Both the position numbers and the translations under genes were made by a program. A stretch of 64,000 bases of DNA from positions 23,180 to 87,179 of the forward strand of contig JAIKZD010000022.1 in NCBI GenBank assembly GCA_024682555.1, read 5' to 3'. Source of the stretch: Lachnospiraceae bacterium. Its GTDB lineage: Bacteria; Bacillota; Clostridia; Lachnospirales; Lachnospiraceae. Below the pieces are notes generated by a model that was not told where the DNA came from, made no database searches, and saw only the letters and a list, made by a program, of their open reading frames with translations. Each line of letters begins with the position of its first letter. Position 1 is the first letter of the stretch. This document shows positions 10,121 to 19,108 of this stretch, piece after piece.

Positions 10121-10654
10121 TCAGACCTCGTTGATGATCTCTACCTGAAATACCTTCATTGCCTCAAGAGCCGTTTTGTGGCTTTCGGGAGTGACCCCGG
10201 CACAGCAGGAGGCATCCACCGCTATATGGGCATCCGGACAGGCCGCCCTTGCGATGACCGCATTGCTTATAACACAGATATCAGTGCAGAGCCCTATGAG
10301 CTCGATAGTCACATCCTTATCCGGGATACGGCTCAGATCCTCTCCCAGTTTAAGGCTTCCGAATACGGGTTTATCGTATGTCTCGGCGTTTTCTGAAAAT
10401 CCCTTAAGCTGCGGTATTATCTCCCAGCCTTCCGTATCCTTAATACAGTGCGGAACCGGAAGGTTTTTTCCCTCTTCCGTATCCATATAATCCGCATAAT
10501 GGGTATCTCTGGTGAAAATGATCCGTTCACCGGCTGCCTCTGCCCTTTCCACCCTCTTTACCACAGAGGGCACGATCTTTATGGCCTCCTCATTTCTCAG
10601 TGCTCCGGTAACAAAATCGTTCTGCATATCTACCACAATAAGTATTCTTTTCAT
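10121..10654 (-). CDS. pncA: Cysteine hydrolase, isochorismatase/nicotinamidase family
   Basis: ILIVVDMQNDFVTGAL; catalytic region LIGLCTDICVISNA; adjacent to pncB. Confidence 0.88.
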   Translation of the reverse strand: MKRILIVVDMQNDFVTGALRNEEAIKIVPSVVKRVERAEAAGERIIFTRDTHYADYMDTEEGKNLPVPHCIKDTEGWEIIPQLKGFSENAETYDKPVFGSLKLGEDLSRIPDKDVTIELIGLCTDICVISNAVIARAACPDAHIAVDASCCAGVTPESHKTALEAMKVFQVEIINEV

Positions 10655-10711
10655 TATATCACCCGCTTTTCTGTCAGTTAATTCAATTATATCATTTCTC
10701 CTGTCATGATT

Positions 10712-10743
10712 GAAAAAAAGAGAGGATAAATCCTCTCCTTTTC
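10712..10743 (-). terminator. Rho-independent terminator downstream of tRNA-Gln remnant
   Basis: Minus strand GAGAGGA-TTTA-TCCTCTC followed by TTTTTTTC. Confidence 0.7.
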
Positions 10744-10747
10744 AGCT

Positions 10748-10860
10748 TACAGGGCTAGAAGGATTCGAACCTTCAGATGACTTTGCGGCGGTTTTGTTCC
10801 AAAATCACCGCTTAGTACAGAGTCCGCAAGGCTGCTCCTGACTGGCTCCGTGATCTGAAG
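10748..10860 (-). pseudogene. Degenerate/truncated tRNA-Gln-like copy
   Basis: 34-nt identity (10748-10781 vs 10921-10954) covering T-arm and 3' acceptor strand of the intact tRNA-Gln; no matching 5' acceptor strand; a further CAGAGTCCGC match at about 10816-10825. Confidence 0.7.
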
Positions 10861-10879
10861 TTTGCATATTTCTGTTATA

Positions 10880-10921
10880 TACAGGAAAGAAGGAAGGGAT
10901 AAAACCCTTCCTTCTTTCCTG
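10880..10921. repeat. Perfect 18-bp inverted repeat just downstream of tRNA-Gln
   Basis: ACAGGAAAGAAGGAAGGG-ATAAAA-CCCTTCCTTCTTTCCTGT. Confidence 0.9.
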
Positions 10922-10922
10922 T

Positions 10923-10994
10923 ACAGGGCTAGAAGGATTCGAACCTTCAGATGACGGAGTCAGAGTCCGCTGCCTTACCGTTTGGCTATAGCCC
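10923..10994 (-). tRNA. tRNA-Gln (anticodon CTG)
   Basis: Minus strand AGGGCTA TA GCC AAACGGTAA GGC A GCGGA CTCTGAC TCCGT CATCT GAAGG TTCGAAT CCTTC TAGCCCT; all arms pair. Confidence 0.93.
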
Positions 10995-11099
10995 TTTACC
11001 TGTATCTGCGCCGATGCGGTTTTCGCATCGACAAACGGTATTATACCGCATGTTTTTCCCAATTTCAACCCTGAAATTCAGTTTATTCGTATCCCGGTC

Positions 11100-12323
11100 T
11101 CAGTATATTATCTCTACCTCCCTGTCCTCCCAGGTATGGAGCTTTATATGATCCTCGTCGCTTTCCTCTATGTAATTCGGAAGCAGAGGGATCTTTCCGT
11201 AGCCATGGGGGGCATTTACGATATACTGTGGTATGGCAAGCCCCGAGGTATGGCCTCTCAGATATTTCATGATCTTTAAGCCTTCTTCCACGGTTATCTG
11301 GAAATGCTTTGTGCCGCGGACCTGCTTGGGATGGAAGATATAATAAGGACGCACCCGGGTCTTAAGCAATCCCTCGTTCAACAGCTGAACGATATATTTG
11401 TCATTATTGATTCCTTTGAGGAACACCATCTGATTACCCAAAGGGATCCCCGCATCGGCAAGCCTTGAGCAGGCCCTGCAGGCATCCTTTGTAAGCTCTC
11501 CCGGATGGTTAAACTGGGTGTTTATAAATAACGGGTGGTATTTCCTGAGCATGTCTGCAAGCTCCTCCGTGATCCTCTGGGGCATGGTCACGGGAACCCT
11601 GGTCCCTATCCTTATGATCTCCACATGAGGTATCTCCCTGACCCTCTTTATAATGCTCTCAAGCAGCTCATCGGGCAGCATCATGGGATCTCCGCCGGTT
11701 ATCAGCACATCCCTTATCTCTTTTGTCTCTTTGATATACTCTATGGCTGCCTGGATATTTTCCTCGGATTCTATCCTGTCAACCTCTCCGATACACCTTC
11801 TTCTCTGGCAGTGCCTGCAGAACATTGCACAGGAGCTTGTCACGTTGATTATCAGCCTGTTGGGATATCTTCTGGTGATACAGGGTGCCGGGTTTGTGAA
11901 TTCTTCTCCCATTGGATCCAGCTCACCGCTCTCGTCATTTTCATATGCGGAAGGCAGGGCCATCATATTAATGGGATACTTCATATCCTCATAGTCCATT
12001 AACGACAGATAGTAAGGGGTCGTTGCCCATCTGTATTTCTTTGATATCTCCTCAAACATCTCTATGCTTGAATCCGAAAGCTTGATAAACTTGGAAAGCA
12101 GTGATACTGAGCTTATCCTGTGCTTAAGCTGCCAGTGCCAGTCCTCCCAGTCATTTTCATCAGCCTCAAAATAGTCAAGCAGCTCTTCCTTGTGTTTGCG
12201 GCTCAATACATCCCTTATCTCCCCGGTCTCCCTGAGAAATTCTTCCTTAAACCTCAGAAAATCCTCTATTTCCCCGTGGAGTTCGTCTGCTCTTTTTAAT
12301 GAAATGCTTCTGTTATCTTCCAT
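11100..12323 (-). CDS. eam: KamA-family radical SAM aminomutase, predicted glutamate 2,3-aminomutase
   Basis: CAMFCRHCQRRRC radical SAM cluster; RPYYIFHPKQVRGTKHF and VNAPHGYGK carry Lys and Asn where lysine 2,3-aminomutase has Asp293 and Asp330. Likely start MEDNRSISL at 12323. Confidence 0.85.
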   Translation of the reverse strand: MEDNRSISLKRADELHGEIEDFLRFKEEFLRETGEIRDVLSRKHKEELLDYFEADENDWEDWHWQLKHRISSVSLLSKFIKLSDSSIEMFEEISKKYRWATTPYYLSLMDYEDMKYPINMMALPSAYENDESGELDPMGEEFTNPAPCITRRYPNRLIINVTSSCAMFCRHCQRRRCIGEVDRIESEENIQAAIEYIKETKEIRDVLITGGDPMMLPDELLESIIKRVREIPHVEIIRIGTRVPVTMPQRITEELADMLRKYHPLFINTQFNHPGELTKDACRACSRLADAGIPLGNQMVFLKGINNDKYIVQLLNEGLLKTRVRPYYIFHPKQVRGTKHFQITVEEGLKIMKYLRGHTSGLAIPQYIVNAPHGYGKIPLLPNYIEESDEDHIKLHTWEDREVEIIY

Positions 12324-12324
12324 T

Positions 12325-13371
12325 TTACATACTGCCTTTTTCTGTTTCTTTTTCTCTGCTATATCTTTCCAGTTTCTTTTCCCATATTTTCTCGTATTTC
12401 GGATCCCCGAAATGAGAAGCCGGGGAATAATGGGTTTCAAGATAATCTTCCAGATAAGCCGTAAATATTTCGGCTCCCTGAGTGTTTAAGTGGCTGCCCT
12501 CATCCGGCGAATGCTTAAGATAGTCAAGTCCGATCTCGTCGGAATATGCATCAAAGTTCACATAGTCAAGTCCGGCTGCCCCGGCGATCTCCCCTATCTG
12601 CCTGTCATATTCAAGACTCCAGTTGTCCGAATAGCTGGGAACCTTCATGAGAAACAGATCCACTCCGTTTTTTTTGCAGAGCTCTATGGTCCTGTTTAAA
12701 TATTCAAGGTTCTTAGGGCTTATGACCACCTCATCCCCGTGAGAGTATCCGTCACGGTCCGGCAGCTTCTCCGTTGTTTCAAAATCAAACAGAAAACCGT
12801 TATAGGTCACATCCCTGTCATAAAAGGTATACAGAAGATCCTCTGCCATAAGCTCCTTCCATCTTGTATGGAACCTGAGGACCGGAAACAGGTATTCCGA
12901 CAGTTTTTCATCCTTACCGGTAGCGGCCTTTATAAGATTTATCTTTGAGGGAGACAGCCTCATGCCGTCTATGGCCTTTCTGTTTGACGGCTCCTCGCAG
13001 AAATCATCATCATATTTGATGAATCCCACATCCAGCACCACAAGCTTCGGTTTATCGCATCTGATGGCATCCTCGATCATATAATAGGAAGTCCACATGG
13101 TCTGGGAGGCATTGCTTCTGTCATAGGAGGCATATCCCTTGTCCCGCCACATTATCATGGGAGAGATACCGCTGTATACGGTAGAGGAGCCAACAAATAT
13201 GATGTCCGTATCCGTTTTCTCCTTATAATACTCTCTTGTGATCCTTCCGTCCAGATTCTCGCTTTCGTATTTGGGCATAAAGAGCCTGTTTAACAGAAGG
13301 ACCAGCACAAGTATGAGCATCACCTTAAGGATGATCACCGATATTCTTTTTACGGAAGAAAGATCTTTCAT
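12325..13371 (-). CDS. SGNH-hydrolase-like membrane-anchored protein (DltD-like)
   Basis: N-terminal TM; DIIFVGSSTVYSGISP (GxS block I); DEGSHLNTQGAEIFTAYL (DxxH). Confidence 0.8.
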   Translation of the reverse strand: MKDLSSVKRISVIILKVMLILVLVLLLNRLFMPKYESENLDGRITREYYKEKTDTDIIFVGSSTVYSGISPMIMWRDKGYASYDRSNASQTMWTSYYMIEDAIRCDKPKLVVLDVGFIKYDDDFCEEPSNRKAIDGMRLSPSKINLIKAATGKDEKLSEYLFPVLRFHTRWKELMAEDLLYTFYDRDVTYNGFLFDFETTEKLPDRDGYSHGDEVVISPKNLEYLNRTIELCKKNGVDLFLMKVPSYSDNWSLEYDRQIGEIAGAAGLDYVNFDAYSDEIGLDYLKHSPDEGSHLNTQGAEIFTAYLEDYLETHYSPASHFGDPKYEKIWEKKLERYSREKETEKGSM

Positions 13372-13400
13372 ATCACCGTACCGTGTTTACCGCATCAATA

Positions 13401-14996
13401 TCAGAACTGCAGATAGATAAACTGCTTGGCATCATAACCCATTCCATAGGATCCGAATACCGTTACCGCAAAGATCAGGGAACTTAAGATCACCCACTGC
13501 ACCGGTGTACTTAAACGGAATATCCTCTCGCGAAGGCTCCCTTTTCTCTGTATCAGGTCCATAATAAACATAATTATTATGGCAATTATGGCTACTGTAA
13601 ATTCCTCTATCGGAAGGTTAAGCTGCTCAAATATATTATTTATATTAAATTCCTTCCAGCTTCTGAAAACCAGTCCAATGGTCTCAAAACCTGCCTTCGT
13701 ATCCGGGGCGATATCAAATACCCTCAGGAAGGCCATGAGCCAGAAGGTCTTTATGACCCTGAAAAGTTTCAGGAAAAAACTGCCCTCGTTTATCTTGAAT
13801 CTCCTGATCAGTTTTTCCTCAACCGGTTTAAACTCCGTACCTAAAATTATGAAAAGACAGTTTAAAAGCCCCCATACTACATACTTGCTCTCTGCCCCGT
13901 GCCACATTCCCGTGGTGATCCAGACTATGATCATCGGAAGATACAGCGGCACCCTCTTTCCAAGGGGATCACTTATCTTAATCCTTACCGCCTTCCCCAG
14001 ATTCAGTATCCCCTTATTGATGGAAAGCGGGTAAAAGATATAATCCCGAAACCAGGTTCCCAGGGTTATATGCCATCTTCTCCAGTATTCCGCTATGTCT
14101 TTTGAGAAGAAGGGTCTCTCGAAATTTTCTGTTATCCTGATGCCGAACAACTCCGAAACACCGAGGGCGATATCTATCCCTCCCGAGAAATCCCCATAGA
14201 TCTGCATGGAATAGAAGAAAATGGTGAATAAGAGATATAATCCGGGGTACTGCTGCCTCTGTTCCATGGAAACCGATACATAAGCCGAAAGCCTGTCCGC
14301 TATGACAAGCTTCTTGAAAAGTCCCCACATGACCCTGTAAAAACCGGACTTTATCCTGTCAAACTCAAAGCTTCTCTCCCGGTAAAGCTCCCCTGCCAGA
14401 TCCTTAAACCTGCTTATGGGACCCTGGATCATCTGGGGAAAGAAGGATACAAAGAGGGCATACCGGAAGAAATTCCTTTCAGGTTCATATTTTCCGTAAT
14501 AAACATCCGCCAGATATCCTATGGTCTGAAAAGTGTAGAAGGATATGCCAAGGGGCAGGAAGATATCGAGAAATCCGATGAAATCCGTCCTGTGCATGAA
14601 ATGAAGCCTGAAAAGGTTCAGATATGCGATGGTCATGTTTGCATACTTGAAAAACAAAAGGATCGACAGATTTACAAAAATACAGAGAAAAAGAACAAGC
14701 TTCTGCTTCTTTTTCATCTGCTGCTTATAAAGCTTTTTCTCATCCCTTGAGAGCATTTCCTTATTCTGCTTCAGGTATTCACTCTGTGATCTTACGGAAT
14801 TTCCGATATATATGGCCGACAGATAGGTTGTTGCCGTGGTTATGAGTATATATGCGATATTCTTTATCCCGGTACAGAAGTAGAAATAATAACCGGCCAA
14901 CAGCAAAATGACCCACTGCCACTTTTTGGGCACCAGATAATAAAGAATGAGTGAAACGATCACAAAGCATGTAAACTGGAGGGATATAAAAGACAT
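13401..14996 (-). CDS. MBOAT-family O-acyltransferase (DltB/AlgI-like)
   Basis: SFYTFQTIGYLADVYYG; FPQMIQGPISRF; EYWRRWHITLGTWFRDYIFYPL; GMWHG. Confidence 0.93.
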   Translation of the reverse strand: MSFISLQFTCFVIVSLILYYLVPKKWQWVILLLAGYYFYFCTGIKNIAYILITTATTYLSAIYIGNSVRSQSEYLKQNKEMLSRDEKKLYKQQMKKKQKLVLFLCIFVNLSILLFFKYANMTIAYLNLFRLHFMHRTDFIGFLDIFLPLGISFYTFQTIGYLADVYYGKYEPERNFFRYALFVSFFPQMIQGPISRFKDLAGELYRERSFEFDRIKSGFYRVMWGLFKKLVIADRLSAYVSVSMEQRQQYPGLYLLFTIFFYSMQIYGDFSGGIDIALGVSELFGIRITENFERPFFSKDIAEYWRRWHITLGTWFRDYIFYPLSINKGILNLGKAVRIKISDPLGKRVPLYLPMIIVWITTGMWHGAESKYVVWGLLNCLFIILGTEFKPVEEKLIRRFKINEGSFFLKLFRVIKTFWLMAFLRVFDIAPDTKAGFETIGLVFRSWKEFNINNIFEQLNLPIEEFTVAIIAIIIMFIMDLIQRKGSLRERIFRLSTPVQWVILSSLIFAVTVFGSYGMGYDAKQFIYLQF

Positions 14997-15002
14997 TACC
15001 GT

Positions 15003-15230
15003 TTATTCGTCCTGTAATCTTTCAATAAGATTCCATATGGCCTCTGCGGAATTGAAGTTCTCCGGGACCATATGCTCGGCATTTATCTCAACATCAAAAT
15101 GATCCATAAGCTCGCCGACTATGCTCACTATGTCAAATGAATCAAATATCTTCTTGTCGATGAGACCGTCTTCTGTCTCGTAATCCACTTCGGGATGAAA
15201 AGATTCAAGTATCTCAAGCAGTTCTTCCAT
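15003..15230 (-). CDS. Acyl/peptidyl carrier protein (DltC-like)
   Basis: 75 aa, acidic; FDSFDIVSIVGELMDHFDVEI phosphopantetheine-type DS motif. Confidence 0.85.
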   Translation of the reverse strand: MEELLEILESFHPEVDYETEDGLIDKKIFDSFDIVSIVGELMDHFDVEINAEHMVPENFNSAEAIWNLIERLQDE

Positions 15231-15321
15231 TTTTTTCCTTTCTTTGAACGTTTTTTCCGTTTATTCTCAAAATACACCTGGATGAAATATCATTCCCGCT
15301 GCAGATGATACAGTGATATAT

Positions 15322-16836
15322 TCAGGAGATCCCGTATAACCTGCTAAGCTCCACCCTGTCTACCTTTCCGCTCTTTGTAAGGGGCATCTGATCCACCTTA
15401 TGAAGGGTATTCGGGAGCATATATCTTACAAGTCTCTTTTTCAGGGCCTCCATCACCTTCTCATCATCATAGGAATCGGCCTCATAAAAGAGAACTATCT
15501 TCTGCTTTTCCTTTTCAAACATACAGCAGGCGGATTTTATCCCCGACAGGGAGGAAACAGCGGTCTCGATCTCTCCAAGCTCTATCCTGTGACCCATGTG
15601 CTTGATCTGAAAATCCTTCCTGGATACGAAGACTAACTCCTTGTTATCGTTATATCTGGCAAGATCTCCGGTCCTGTAGATCTTCTCGGGATAATAGGGG
15701 TTTAAGGGATTCTGCACAAAAACGCTCTCCGTCTTATCCATGGCATTGTAATAGCCCAATGCCAGACAGCTTCCTTTTACGCAGATCTCGCCCACAACCC
15801 CGGATCTCCTGATGAGCTTATCCTCCTCATCAAGCAGCAGGATCTCAGTATTCCTGAAAGCTTTCCCTATGGGGATCACCTCATCATCATTAAAATCCCT
15901 GTCCACAATATAATATGTACATACCCCGGTTATCTCCGTGGGCCCGTAGATCTGTACAAAAACGGCATCCGGATAGTTTTCCTTCCAGTAATTATAACAT
16001 TTTACCGGCATAGACTCCGCTCCGAATATGATCTTTTTAAGGTAAGCCGGTCTTAAGGTCTTGAACCCCTTAAAGGCTGAGATCATCTTCATTGCCGAAG
16101 GAACCCATCTGATGGCGGTTATCTTTCTCTTTTCAAGGAATTCAAGCAGCTTTAGGGGAAGTGAAAAATAGTCCTTCGGAACTATTCCCATGGTTGCCCC
16201 TGCCCGTAAGGTGCAGTAAATATCTATCAGTGAAGCGTCAAAATAGAAGGGTGCCTGGTTAGCGATAATATCATCGCTGTCGATGCCTACCTCATTGCAG
16301 AACTGCTCGATATAATCTATAAGCGATCTGTGGCTTACCACCACTCCTTTGGGGACACCGGTGGATCCCGATGTATAGAGCACATAGACGGGATCCGTAT
16401 CGATGGCGGTATCAAGCCTCTCCCTTATCAGGTCCTCATCGATATCCGTCTCCGTCATTTCTTCATATATATATACATTGTTTGAAAAGGTCCTTGCCTT
16501 GTCAAAATGGGAGATGTCCGTAATGACTGCCTGAGGCTTTAAATTTTCCACTATGAGGCTTATCCTGTAATCCGGCATGTCGGTATCAAGCGGTACATAG
16601 AAATTTCTGCTTAAGGTCACCCCCCAGAAAGCACACAGAACACTGGGGGCTTTATCCATGTATATAAGGACCGGTCTGCATACCGTTCCCGATTTCTTGA
16701 TGATCTTGGTGGCTATGGCCTTCACGTTCTTATTGACCGCCCCATAGGACAGGCCGGTCATCTCATCAAAATATGCTGTTTTTTCCGGATTTTTTTCTGC
16801 TGCTTCAAACAGATACTCAATTATGTTAGTTTTCAA
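15322..16836 (-). CDS. Amino acid adenylation (AMP-binding) enzyme, DltA-like
   Basis: YTSGSTGVPKGV; NQAPFYFDASLIDIY; YGPTEITG; YRTGDLARY; LTKSGKVDR. Confidence 0.9.
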   Translation of the reverse strand: MKTNIIEYLFEAAEKNPEKTAYFDEMTGLSYGAVNKNVKAIATKIIKKSGTVCRPVLIYMDKAPSVLCAFWGVTLSRNFYVPLDTDMPDYRISLIVENLKPQAVITDISHFDKARTFSNNVYIYEEMTETDIDEDLIRERLDTAIDTDPVYVLYTSGSTGVPKGVVVSHRSLIDYIEQFCNEVGIDSDDIIANQAPFYFDASLIDIYCTLRAGATMGIVPKDYFSLPLKLLEFLEKRKITAIRWVPSAMKMISAFKGFKTLRPAYLKKIIFGAESMPVKCYNYWKENYPDAVFVQIYGPTEITGVCTYYIVDRDFNDDEVIPIGKAFRNTEILLLDEEDKLIRRSGVVGEICVKGSCLALGYYNAMDKTESVFVQNPLNPYYPEKIYRTGDLARYNDNKELVFVSRKDFQIKHMGHRIELGEIETAVSSLSGIKSACCMFEKEKQKIVLFYEADSYDDEKVMEALKKRLVRYMLPNTLHKVDQMPLTKSGKVDRVELSRLYGIS

Positions 16837-16848
16837 GATTCACCTCTG

Positions 16849-17901
16849 TCAGCTTTTTATCTTTATCCAGTTCTTCAGGGTCTTGTCCTCATTATCTTCA
16901 TCAGCCAGATAATCCGCGGGATAGACCGTGATGTGATCTTCGTTTACGTTTAAAAGCGCTGCCCACTGGCTGAAAGTGGAATTTGCGATGACGTTATGCT
17001 TACACAGGCTCATAAGCTGCATGTCCTTGTAGCTGTCTTCGCCGGTATTATCCGTTATTATGGCCTTATGAGGAAGCCAGTCAAATTCCTTTTTAACAAA
17101 GTCAGGGTCATCGGAAAAAACAAAAAAGTTTAATTCCTCAAGGCTTTTTCCCGTATGAAGGGATATCTCCCCGATGGCGGCCTCATAATAGCTTCTTGAA
17201 AGGACCTTGAACTGTCCGTTATAGACTGTCAGATAATCGCCCCGTCTTACATGGATCCCCACGGATTCCGAGGACCTGATCCTGTCCGCTGTCTTCTCAT
17301 TACCGGGATCGAGGGCGGGAAACCTGAATATTCTTCTTACTTCATCAAGAACCGGCTTATAATATTTCTCCTGGGTAAAGAATCCTTTAAAATAATGATC
17401 CCTGTTCTCATCAAGGGAAACCGTAAGGTCATAAAGCTCATTATATACACTGCCGTCCGCCCTGACAATATCCCTGTTTCCTATGTCTTTCGAAAGCTCA
17501 TCTATTATGTTCCGGGACAGCTTTTTTCCGTTTATTTCCCTGAGTATCCTGTTTGGATACCGCCTGAAGGTCTCAAAGGCCTTAGATGCACCGTCCGAAA
17601 ACCCACTGATCCTGTCGGATTCAATATCGGTCGTTATCATATTCCGGGGTTTTAACAGATTCGGAAGGAGTCCGGTAACCTTGAATATCTCCCCTTTTGT
17701 CGCTTCATCAAGGGAAAAAAGAGAATCCTTTTCTCTTCCGAAAATCCTGCAGAGCTCATACCCGTGATGGTCATTATTTGCGTAAAACCAGGTGAGATCG
17801 GCTTTTACGCTGACTTTTTCATACCGCTTTTTCAGATACAGATAGAAAGCATACTGAAACATCTGATTTCCGAGTCCGCTGGTAAATCTGACTATGATCA
17901 T
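16849..17901 (-). CDS. GT11 alpha-1,2-fucosyltransferase-like
   Basis: MIIVRFTSGLGNQMFQYAFYLYLKKR; GIHVRRGDYL; NSTFSQWAALLN. Confidence 0.9.
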   Translation of the reverse strand: MIIVRFTSGLGNQMFQYAFYLYLKKRYEKVSVKADLTWFYANNDHHGYELCRIFGREKDSLFSLDEATKGEIFKVTGLLPNLLKPRNMITTDIESDRISGFSDGASKAFETFRRYPNRILREINGKKLSRNIIDELSKDIGNRDIVRADGSVYNELYDLTVSLDENRDHYFKGFFTQEKYYKPVLDEVRRIFRFPALDPGNEKTADRIRSSESVGIHVRRGDYLTVYNGQFKVLSRSYYEAAIGEISLHTGKSLEELNFFVFSDDPDFVKKEFDWLPHKAIITDNTGEDSYKDMQLMSLCKHNVIANSTFSQWAALLNVNEDHITVYPADYLADEDNEDKTLKNWIKIKS

Positions 17902-17980
17902 ATATTATCCTTAGCTTAATCTAATTCATGCCATAAACCTGCACCGTCTGCCTGTGCATCCCGGGATCCCGGACCACGCA

Positions 17981-19108
17981 TCAGATACGGTACCCTGCGA
18001 TCACATCGCAGATCCTGTCAACATCCTCTTTTTCAAGAGAAGCATACATCGGTATCGTGAGCACACGGTCCGATATCCGCTTTGCGGTCTTTGTATCACC
18101 GTGGGCAAATCTGTCCCTGTAGCATTCGATCTCATTTATGAGGGGATAGAAGTATTTTCTGGAGAAGATATTATGCCTTTCAAGCTCATCCTTTACTTCA
18201 TCCCTGGTCCTGCCGTAAACCTTCTCATCAAAGACCACCGGGAAATAGGCATAATTCATCTTTACATCCTTCTGAGGTTTCGGAAGCGATAAGCCCTTTA
18301 TCTCCGAAAGCCTGTCCATATATCTGTCAAAGACCTCTTTTCGTTTCCCGATCTCAAGATCGGTGTGGTTAAGGTTGCAAAGTCCCATGGCGGCGGCAAA
18401 TTCATTCATCTTGGCATTCGGTCCCACATAGCCGATCACCTCTTCGTCTTTTATGCCGAAATCCCTGATCATGTCAAGTTTTTCCGAAAGCGCCCGGTCT
18501 CCCGTGGCAACGGCACCGCCTTCTATCGTATTAAAGACCTTGGTGGCATGGAAACTGAACATGGAGGCATCGCCGAAGCTTCCTATCCCTCTTCCTTTGT
18601 AAGTTACCCCGAAGACATGGGCCGCATCATATATTACCCTGAGACCGTGTTTCTTCGCTCTCTTCTCTATTCTTTCCACGTCGCAGACATTACCGTACAC
18701 GTGAACGGGAACGATCGCCGAGGTTTTATCCGTGATCAGCTCCTCGATCCGGTCGGGATCCATGGTATAGTTATCCGGCTCGATATCGCAGAATACCGGT
18801 GTAAGGCCGTTCCTTACTATGGCATGAACGGTGGAAACAAAGGTAAAGGGAGTTGTTATCACCTCACCCGTAAGTCCCATTGCACCAATAACAGTCTCAA
18901 GAGCCATATGACCGTTCACAAACAGAGACAGATTCTCAACCTTAAGATAATCCTTAAGCCTTTCAGTCAGCTCATTGTGCTTTTTCCCCATATTGGTAAG
19001 CCACACCGAATCCCAGAGATCCCTTACGGATTCCATGTATTCCTCATAGGGGGGCATGGAGGATCTTGTCACAAGTATCCTTTTTTCATCACTTTTCTTT
19101 TCGTTCAT
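17981..19108 (-). CDS. DegT/DnrJ/EryC1/StrS aminotransferase
   Basis: YDAAHVFGVTYKGRGIGSFGDASMFSFHATKVFNTIEGGAV. Confidence 0.93.
   Translation of the reverse strand: MNEKKSDEKRILVTRSSMPPYEEYMESVRDLWDSVWLTNMGKKHNELTERLKDYLKVENLSLFVNGHMALETVIGAMGLTGEVITTPFTFVSTVHAIVRNGLTPVFCDIEPDNYTMDPDRIEELITDKTSAIVPVHVYGNVCDVERIEKRAKKHGLRVIYDAAHVFGVTYKGRGIGSFGDASMFSFHATKVFNTIEGGAVATGDRALSEKLDMIRDFGIKDEEVIGYVGPNAKMNEFAAAMGLCNLNHTDLEIGKRKEVFDRYMDRLSEIKGLSLPKPQKDVKMNYAYFPVVFDEKVYGRTRDEVKDELERHNIFSRKYFYPLINEIECYRDRFAHGDTKTAKRISDRVLTIPMYASLEKEDVDRICDVIAGYRI

Noticed and set aside
10805-11068. 87-aa minus-strand ORF
   Set aside because: Overlaps tRNA-Gln and its inverted repeat; not a plausible protein.
15322-16836. 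Genuine D-alanine ligase dltA of a standard dlt operon
   Set aside because: Gene order differs (A-C-B-D, no recognised dltX), the Cys at the recalled D-Ala selectivity position is Gly, and the module sits inside a glycan operon with an aminomutase. D-Ala specificity is not excluded.
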